Part shown: one piece after another, positions 43,934-49,562 of the stretch | Numbering within the stretch: the stretch's first letter is position 1 | Layout: the number at the start of each line of letters is the position of its first letter | Assembly: GCA_020634495.1 (NCBI GenBank) | Contig: JACKBR010000035.1 | Coordinates: 1 to 49,562, forward strand | Origin: Ardenticatenaceae bacterium | GTDB taxonomy: Bacteria > Chloroflexota > Anaerolineae > Promineifilales > Promineifilaceae | Length of the DNA: 49,562 bases | Reading direction: 5' to 3' | The notes under the pieces: generated by a model | Told to the model about the DNA's origin: nothing | The model's input: only the letters and a program-made list of their open reading frames with translations | Databases searched by the model: none | Made by a program: the position numbers and the translations under genes

Positions 43934-46048
43934 ATGTCACTAAACAAAAACAAACCCTTGTTCTCTATAGCTGCGTCAATCCTGCTTTCCTTCGTGATTT
44001 TTCTGGCTGCCTGTGGTGGGTCACAAGAAACAAACAACAATGTCTCTGAAACCCAATCCACCCAATCTGAAGTCACGGCAGAAGATGATGAAAGTTCGTT
44101 AACACCGGAAGACACTGCCGAACCCACACCAGCCATTGCTGAACCAGAGCCAACAAACACAACTGCGTTAGAACCCACAACCACAACACAACCTGAGGCA
44201 ACAATTGAGCCAGAACCGGTAGAAACGGCCGCTGTCGATACTAATGAAGAACCCGCGCCCGAAGAAAGTACTCCTGAATCATGGCGTCCAATTAGAAGCC
44301 TGGGCATTCATGCTACTTATGGCGTCGATTTTTCTGCTGATGGAACAACAGCTTTGTTGGGGGCAAGTGGCTTTGTATCTCTAGTTGATCTCAGCAACCT
44401 TACTTCGCAGCAGATATTCATAGGTGACGGCGTCGTTTGGGAAGTACACGTTTCCCCAGATGGCGAACAAATCTTAGTTGGCTTTGAACATGCCCCACCG
44501 CTTTTGTTAGATGGGACTACAGGAGAACTTATCCAATTTTTCGAGACGCTAGACACCACGCCGCTGGCCCTCTCTCCAGACGGCACCCGAATAGCCGGGC
44601 GAAGAGATAACGAAGTCATTGAAGTGTGGGATATTGCCTCACACCAGTTGATAGCCACCCTAACGGGTCATACTTCCCGCATAGACGCCCTAGATTTTTC
44701 GCCCGATGGAACCTTGCTTGCCTCCGCTAGCGCAGACAGAACAGCACGCATTTGGGATGCTGCTACAGGCGAGGAAATTAGCAAACTGGAGCATTTTAAC
44801 GATGTTAGCGCCGTTGCATTCTCGCCAAATGGGCAATATTTAGCAACGCACAACAAGCTGTGGGATGTTGCAACAGGCGAGGAAGTTGATACTTCAAGCT
44901 ATTTGTGGGGTGGTGATTTTGTCACATTCTCGCCAAACAGTCAGCTACTAGCTGCCGTCGCAAGTACAGGGCGAGCAGACATCATTGCCATTGACACATG
45001 GGAATCGATTTACTCTATCGCTGGCAGCAATCAGCACAATAAAGCAGCATTCTCACCTGATGACCAATATTTATTAGTTGGCAGCAATCTATGGAATGTC
45101 AACTCTGGCGAGCAAGTGGCAGAACTTGGTGGCCATTCAAGCGACATTTTTTACTCCACGTTGTCAGCAGATGGTCAGTTTGCCGCAACTGGAAGCATCG
45201 ATGACACTGTAAAAGTTTGGGATGTGAATACTGGGGCTGTTCTGTACACTCTTGCCGGAGATAATGACAGTTTCCATGCAAGTGCTTTTTCGCCAGATGG
45301 ATCAAAGTTATTAGCCAATGATGGCGACGACATCAGGATGTGGGACATGGCAACAGGAAATGAGCTATTCAATATTCACTTTACTTTTGGCTCTGATGAC
45401 CGCCGACCAGTTGGATTTTTACCTGATGGCTCTCAATTTTTCACGACCGACCAAGATGGCAATTTGGTTTTGCATGATGCAGCAACAGGCGACCTTCTAC
45501 AAAGCTTTGATCATGGCGGAGCGGAAGTGTATACAGTCTCGTTTACACCAGATGAGCAAACGGCCGTTACCGGCAGCGAGTCTAGAGATGGGACATTTAT
45601 TCGCCTTTGGGACGTGGCCAGTGGCCAGCAGCTCCAAGAACACACCCTGGCCGAAGCGGGGCGCATCGAAACGGTTGCCTTCTCACCGGATGGCACGCAA
45701 TTCATTAGTTTAGAAAATGGCTTTCGGGGCGGCGACCCATCCGTTATCCGCTTATGGGATGTCGGCACCGGCCAAGAAATTAACACCATCACCACAGAAG
45801 ACGTCAATATTTCTGCCGCTTACTTTCCAGATGGGCGGCAGGTTCTCTTGGGCGGCGTTGAAGGTGTTGTCATCTTAGATATTGTCACTGGCCAGCTCGT
45901 AGAATCTGTGGCTGGCGAGTCGTCAATCTATTTTAATGGCACAGACCAGGTTGCCGTTTCAGCAAATGGCGAGCGCATTCTAATTGGCTCCTCAAAACAG
46001 CCCCTCATTTTTGAGAAAGCTCCATTTGTACAGCTTATCAATGAATGA
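43934..46048 (+). CDS. WD40-repeat lipoprotein, paralogue 1
   Basis: A 704-aa predicted lipoprotein: lipobox LAAC (Cys at about 27), an acidic Thr/Glu/Pro-rich linker (about 30-115), then WD40 blades along the rest: ALDFSPDGTLLASASADRTARIWDAATGEE, TLSADGQFAATGSIDDTVKVWDVNTG, AFSPDGSKLLANDGDDIRMWDMATGN and others. About twelve to fourteen blades would make two propellers. The next gene (46216) is a close paralogue with the same plan, so this is a tandem duplication. It is probably at the outer face of the membrane as a protein-binding scaffold. AAGGAA lies about 12 nt before the ATG. Confidence 0.88.
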   Translation: MSLNKNKPLFSIAASILLSFVIFLAACGGSQETNNNVSETQSTQSEVTAEDDESSLTPEDTAEPTPAIAEPEPTNTTALEPTTTTQPEATIEPEPVETAAVDTNEEPAPEESTPESWRPIRSLGIHATYGVDFSADGTTALLGASGFVSLVDLSNLTSQQIFIGDGVVWEVHVSPDGEQILVGFEHAPPLLLDGTTGELIQFFETLDTTPLALSPDGTRIAGRRDNEVIEVWDIASHQLIATLTGHTSRIDALDFSPDGTLLASASADRTARIWDAATGEEISKLEHFNDVSAVAFSPNGQYLATHNKLWDVATGEEVDTSSYLWGGDFVTFSPNSQLLAAVASTGRADIIAIDTWESIYSIAGSNQHNKAAFSPDDQYLLVGSNLWNVNSGEQVAELGGHSSDIFYSTLSADGQFAATGSIDDTVKVWDVNTGAVLYTLAGDNDSFHASAFSPDGSKLLANDGDDIRMWDMATGNELFNIHFTFGSDDRRPVGFLPDGSQFFTTDQDGNLVLHDAATGDLLQSFDHGGAEVYTVSFTPDEQTAVTGSESRDGTFIRLWDVASGQQLQEHTLAEAGRIETVAFSPDGTQFISLENGFRGGDPSVIRLWDVGTGQEINTITTEDVNISAAYFPDGRQVLLGGVEGVVILDIVTGQLVESVAGESSIYFNGTDQVAVSANGERILIGSSKQPLIFEKAPFVQLINE

Positions 46049-46215
46049 CAGATTTGTTTTTATGGGCCTTCAGGATTTTGCGAGGTTGACGCCATTTGTA
46101 GGGGTGCCTAGAGCGGACAGACACGGGTCTGCCCCTTCACCACGAGATCCCAAAGAACCGTTTTTATTAAATCCCTGGGGCCGTTCCGGCCTCGCAGCCT
46201 TTGGAGGATTATTTT
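46049..46215. other. Gap between the paralogues with REP-like sequence
   Basis: 167 bp. GACAGAC and GTCTG...CCCC near 46117-46137 form a small inverted repeat within TTTGTAGGGGTG-type sequence that resembles dispersed intergenic repeats. This cannot be confirmed from one copy. GGAGGA near 46203 is the ribosome site for the next gene. Confidence 0.35.
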
Positions 46216-48327
46216 ATGGCTTTCACAAGAACAATCAACCACAAATCAAAACTTTGCACGCTCCTGATTGGGCTTGTCTTAATTATCAATTTAGCAGCTT
46301 GTTCAAATGATGGGCAAGATACAGTGGAGGCAACGGCCGTTCCCGACCAAGACACAAACGCTGAGACCATTGCTGAATCAGAAGCAGCAGAGCCAGTGGC
46401 AACCGCAGAAATCATCCCCACCGCCACAACCGAAGTCATTGTAGAAGAAACGGCCGTTACTCAAACAGAAGAAGTAGAAACTATCGTAGAAAACAGTGAG
46501 CCCGAACCGTGGCATCCTATAAAAAGTTTAGGCACATTGCCTGTATTTGATGTGGCTATCTCCCCAGATGGCAACACAGCCCTGCTAGGCTCGATAGGGA
46601 TAATCACTATCATCAACCTAAATGATCTATCCTCAAGGCAAATTTTTGTTGGCGGTGGTTCAGTGGAAAGTCTATTTTTTCTTCCCGATAGCCAACATTT
46701 TGTGGCAGGTTATCAATTTAACCCGCCCGCTCTGATCGACAGTGTCACCGGAGAAATCTTGCAAACATTTGGTTCATTAGAGTCTGAACCGCTTGCCGTT
46801 TCTGCAGATGGCACAACCTTAGCCGGTATCCAAAACGATCTAATCACAATTGAAGTTTGGGACATTCCCTCAAACCAGCGAATGTCAACCTTAGAAGGAA
46901 ACTTTAGCCGCATTTCCTCTTTAGCCCTTTCTCCAGACGGCTCACGGTTGCTCTCTACTGATTTTGAGTCGTTCAATCCAGGCGTGTGGCTATGGGATCT
47001 AGATGCGGGCATGCAGACAATGCAGCTTCCCCATGAAGATTACGTTGAAACCTCGGCATTTTCTCTAGACGGCCGTTACATAGCCACAGGGAGCGGCCTT
47101 TGGGATGCCGCAACGGGTGAGTTGATAAATTCTTTCAAATTCAATTGGGGCAATGCCTTTGTAGAGTTCTCGCCAGACAGCCAACTCTTGGCTGTAGTTG
47201 AAGGGGCTGGCGGCGTGACAATGATTGATATCGCCACCTGGGAACCATTATATCAATCATTTATTGGGACAAACTCAAGCAACCTGGCCGATTTTTCTCC
47301 AGATGGTCAGACACTGCTGCTTGGTGGCCACTTAATAGACGTAGCTTCTGGAACTGTCTTAGAAAATCTTAGCAACCAGCCAATTTCTGATTCCTTCATG
47401 ACAATGACGTCTGACGGCACGCTTGCTGCCATCGGTGGCATTGATGGGCAAGATAATAATGAAGATGGCTATGCAGATTCTGTGATAAGAGTCTGGGACA
47501 TTGATGCAGGCTCTGTCCTCTACACATTGACAAACGATGACAATGACATATTCCACTCCATTGCCTTTTCACCGGATGGCACAAAGTTGATAGCCAACGA
47601 TGGCGATCTTTTTAGAATGTGGGACGCGGCTACAGGTGAAGAGCTGCTCAGCCTTGAGAACCCATCTGATTTTGATGAAGATGGCCCGGTTGGCTTCACT
47701 CCAGATGGTACTCAGTTTTTCAAAACGGATTCGGCAGAAAATTTAATTTTGCATGATTCAGCAACGGGTGAAATCGTGCAAAGTTTTGATCACGGTGACT
47801 CAGAAGTGACCACCGTTGCCTTTGCGCCAGATGGGAAAACGGCCGTTACTGGCAGTGAATCAGTGAACGGGCCAACTGTTCGGCTTTGGAATGTAGAAAC
47901 CGGTGCATTAGTAAGTGAACAAGCATTTGATTTGACCCTTGTTATTGATGCCGTCGCTTTCTCGCCCGATGGTTCACAATTTGTAAGCCTAGAAAACGAC
48001 TACATCACAGATGATCCAACAATTTTGCGAGTTTGGAATGCGGCTACAGCAGAGGAAATCAACGCAATAACGCTAAACAGCTACAACACTGACGCCGCTT
48101 TTTTCCCTGATGGACGCCAGCTATTAGTCGGTGGGGAAGATGAGGTTGTTGTGATCGATGCTTTAACTGGTGAGCAAGTAGAACTTATTTCTGGGGAGGC
48201 CGACACAATCTTCTTCAGCAAGGTCGAACAGCTTTCAGTTTCCATAAATGGTCAGAGAATTTTGCTAGGGACACTGAAAACGCCACTGATTTATGAACAA
48301 GGTGAATTTGTACCATTAGACAACTAA
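46216..48327 (+). CDS. WD40-repeat lipoprotein, paralogue 2
   Basis: A 703-aa predicted lipoprotein. The ATG at 46216 has GGAGG 9 nt upstream. Lipobox LAAC (Cys near 26), acidic linker, then blades such as SLALSPDGSRLLSTDFE, AFSPDGTKLIANDGDLFRMWDAATGEE and TTVAFAPDGKTAVTGSESVNGPTVRLWNVETG. It aligns blade for blade with paralogue 1. A short insert, DGQDNNEDGYADS, near residue 415 looks like a calcium-binding DxDxDG-type loop not found at the same place in paralogue 1. Confidence 0.88.
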   Translation: MAFTRTINHKSKLCTLLIGLVLIINLAACSNDGQDTVEATAVPDQDTNAETIAESEAAEPVATAEIIPTATTEVIVEETAVTQTEEVETIVENSEPEPWHPIKSLGTLPVFDVAISPDGNTALLGSIGIITIINLNDLSSRQIFVGGGSVESLFFLPDSQHFVAGYQFNPPALIDSVTGEILQTFGSLESEPLAVSADGTTLAGIQNDLITIEVWDIPSNQRMSTLEGNFSRISSLALSPDGSRLLSTDFESFNPGVWLWDLDAGMQTMQLPHEDYVETSAFSLDGRYIATGSGLWDAATGELINSFKFNWGNAFVEFSPDSQLLAVVEGAGGVTMIDIATWEPLYQSFIGTNSSNLADFSPDGQTLLLGGHLIDVASGTVLENLSNQPISDSFMTMTSDGTLAAIGGIDGQDNNEDGYADSVIRVWDIDAGSVLYTLTNDDNDIFHSIAFSPDGTKLIANDGDLFRMWDAATGEELLSLENPSDFDEDGPVGFTPDGTQFFKTDSAENLILHDSATGEIVQSFDHGDSEVTTVAFAPDGKTAVTGSESVNGPTVRLWNVETGALVSEQAFDLTLVIDAVAFSPDGSQFVSLENDYITDDPTILRVWNAATAEEINAITLNSYNTDAAFFPDGRQLLVGGEDEVVVIDALTGEQVELISGEADTIFFSKVEQLSVSINGQRILLGTLKTPLIYEQGEFVPLDN

Positions 48328-48374
48328 CACCGTACTACAAGAAATAGGGTATCTCGTGTAACTTTTGTCTGAAA

Positions 48375-48415
48375 TGACAAGATGCTTGTTCCAGGTTGGG
48401 ACAAGCATCTTGTCA
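48375..48415 (+). terminator. Strong hairpin after the WD40 gene
   Basis: A perfect 15-bp stem, TGACAAGATGCTTGT (48375-48389) with 48401-48415, and an 11-nt loop. There is no T run, so it may be an mRNA-stabilising hairpin or a repeat rather than an intrinsic terminator. Confidence 0.6.
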
Positions 48416-48433
48416 ACTCAGCTTCATTGAAGC

Positions 48434-48550
48434 TCAATTCGTGGCAAACCGATTGCTAACCCGTTTTATTACCATGATCAGGCTAAACGGCAGCAAAAAT
48501 CGAACAGCAACTAATAAAAGCAAAATGGAAACGGCCGTTAAAATGTTCAT
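48434..48550 (-). CDS. Very small membrane protein (38 aa)
   Basis: A 38-aa frame with an excellent ribosome site (AGGGAGG, 6 nt before the ATG). One transmembrane helix spans about residues 3-27 (hydrophobic LTAVSILLLLVAVRFLLPFSLIM), followed by a basic tail (KRVSNR), so the tail is probably cytoplasmic. No homologue recognised. A longer in-frame extension upstream has biased, implausible composition. Confidence 0.5.
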   Translation of the reverse strand: MNILTAVSILLLLVAVRFLLPFSLIMVIKRVSNRFATN

Positions 48551-48636
48551 CTTTAACCTCCCTGCACAAATCAGTTCTGTGCAGATGTTGTGCTCATTTG
48601 GTATGAAAACAGAATAAGGGTTGCAGGAACGGCCGT

Positions 48637-48786
48637 CTATTCGGCATCTGCGCCATTTTCGCTTGGGGCAAACACCCCATCCCCAGGGCAAAATAACCAA
48701 ATCACCCACCCCACAGCAATAAATACTCCCCAAAACCCCCACAGCCAGCCAGAAACTACCCAAAACAGCCTGGGTAAACACCCCAT
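48637..48786 (-). CDS. Possible Trp-rich small membrane protein (49 aa)
   Basis: A 49-aa frame from the ATG at 48786 with a hydrophobic, Trp-rich segment (about residues 7-33, with WLWGFWGVFIAVGWVIWLF) and an acidic tail. It lies upstream of the 38-aa frame on the same strand. The ribosome site is weak (GAGACGG about 9 nt away). The gene is uncertain; codon composition and the hydrophobic core are the only support. Confidence 0.35.
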   Translation of the reverse strand: MGCLPRLFWVVSGWLWGFWGVFIAVGWVIWLFCPGDGVFAPSENGADAE

Positions 48787-48901
48787 ACAAATATCCGTCT
48801 CACACCTGATTTACCCCGGAATCCACATTCTTTAAACTAAAAACAAAGAACTGTAGGCAGCATGGCGACCGCTGCCACAAACCAAAAAGCACCTTTTGTT
48901 G

Positions 48902-48922
48902 GGCTAAGCGCAACGCTTAGCC
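48902..48922. repeat. Short hairpin upstream of the multihaem cytochrome
   Basis: GGCTAAGCG and CGCTTAGCC form a perfect 9-bp stem with loop CAA, in the leader of the cytochrome gene about 22 nt before its start codon. Confidence 0.45.
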
Positions 48923-48944
48923 AACCACTTTACAGGAGCATCTT

Positions 48945-49562
48945 ATGTTCAAGAGAATCATAATGGGGGCAATATTTGCCTTACTGCTGGGGTTTTTCAC
49001 CTTTGCCGTAACGCAGGCCCAAACAGTCCCAGAAGTTTACGGCTCTGATGACTGTGGCGACTGTCATGAGGCAGTAACCGCCCAGTGGGAGAATAGTGTC
49101 CACGGACATGCCAGTGTCGTAGAAACATTCCTCACGGCCTGGGCAGAAGCAGACAATCCACCAGAGTGCCTGAGCTGCCACACCACGGGCTTTGATGAAG
49201 AAACTGGCACCTACACCACAGAAGGCGTTGCCTGTGCAACCTGCCATCCTTCAGACCCAGCAGAACATCCGCAAAAAATAATGCAAACCGACATTTCTTC
49301 CCGGCTATGTGGCCAATGCCATGTAGATACCTTCACGGAATGGGAAACAAGTGAGCACGGGCAAGAAGAATTAACCTGCGCTCGCTGCCACAACCCACAT
49401 TCCAATGAACTGCGGGCAGGCAGTATGCAAGACACGTGCCGCACCTGCCATAAGGAAGAGACGCACTTTTTCACCTTCACCGCCCACGCAGATGAAGGTT
49501 TACTCTGTACCGATTGTCACTTGCAAACCAAAAATGAGCCGCTGGGCAATGGGCATAACAAG
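48945..49562 (+). CDS. Multihaem cytochrome c, 3' end cut by the window
   Basis: Open from the ATG at 48945 (AGGAG 8 nt upstream) to the window end, 206 codons. A signal peptide (about 1-25, cleaved after TQAQ-like sequence) is followed by at least seven CxxCH haem sites: CGDCH, CLSCH, CATCH, CGQCH, CARCH, CRTCH and CTDCH. Spacing and the motifs SVHGHASVV and SEHGQEELTCARCHNPH look like the cytochrome c554/NapC-NrfB-type multihaem proteins used in extracytoplasmic electron transfer. More haems may lie past the edge. With the cytochrome at 62, the window is bracketed by respiratory haem proteins. Confidence 0.9.
   Translation, partial: MFKRIIMGAIFALLLGFFTFAVTQAQTVPEVYGSDDCGDCHEAVTAQWENSVHGHASVVETFLTAWAEADNPPECLSCHTTGFDEETGTYTTEGVACATCHPSDPAEHPQKIMQTDISSRLCGQCHVDTFTEWETSEHGQEELTCARCHNPHSNELRAGSMQDTCRTCHKEETHFFTFTAHADEGLLCTDCHLQTKNEPLGNGHNK

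Noticed and set aside
43934..48327. Repeated short DNA units that might be a CRISPR or tandem array
   Set aside because: They are degenerate WD40 blade codons in frame, without constant repeats or spacers of equal size.
48396..48617. Plus-strand 73-codon frame
   Set aside because: No ribosome site, overlaps the better-supported small minus-strand frame, and has no family pattern.

Overview
The window reads as a bacterial chromosome segment of moderate-to-high G+C. It most likely comes from a Chloroflexota bacterium (Anaerolineae/Caldilineae-like). That assignment is inference from gene content (recA-recX-rny order, many WD40/beta-propeller lipoproteins, LysM and glycosyltransferase genes, 7TM histidine kinase) and not from a phylogeny. 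No phage genes, insertion sequences or CRISPR arrays were seen. The most striking global property is the palindromic octamer ACGGCCGT, which I counted by eye more than 90 times (about once per 530 bp, against about one expected by chance). It lies mostly inside genes and is read as Thr-Ala-Val, (Asn/Asp)-Gly-Arg or Arg-Pro depending on frame. It behaves like the cyanobacterial HIP1 repeat but has a different sequence.

Layout. 62-6474 (+): Met-rich cytochrome c lipoprotein, two FtsX-type permeases sharing one ATPase, a small thioredoxin-like lipoprotein, and an OmpR-type two-component system; GGAGATTGGAGA-type repeats fill three junctions. 6510-14827 (-): a compact operon, in transcription order a condensation-carrier-thioesterase NRPS-like protein, free-standing acyl carrier protein, AMP-dependent acyl ligase, AsnB-type amidotransferase, NadE-like synthetase and PrmC. 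This looks like a small non-canonical biosynthetic cluster. 14960-20303: histidine utilisation genes hutI, hutU (one frameshift) and divergent hutH, with an unexplained SAM methyltransferase translationally coupled between hutU and hutI, and a palindromic operator candidate in the divergent promoter. 20284-24049: a gamma-carbonic-anhydrase-like protein, a membrane-anchored helix-hairpin-helix protein, an initiator tRNA with a consensus promoter, and a GNAT/membrane protein/pterin dehydratase operon.

24176-27562 (+): recA, recX and rny, all carrying frame disruptions, which is either local sequencing error or decay. 27628-28975 (-): aldo/keto reductase and cupin. 29152-34508 (+): a glycolipid/glycan cassette of an LPG-synthase-type membrane protein, a GT4 glycosyltransferase, and a methyltransferase fused to a GT-C membrane glycosyltransferase. 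34571-39960 (+): 7TM-PAS histidine kinase, stand-alone receiver, CaiB-type CoA transferase, flippase-like membrane protein and metallo-beta-lactamase-fold hydrolase. 40193-49562: surface proteins, namely a propeller lipoprotein, a zinc-ribbon/TM/LysM protein, a tiny zinc-ribbon protein, two tandem paralogous WD40 lipoproteins, two possible very small membrane proteins, and the start of a multihaem cytochrome c that runs off the window.
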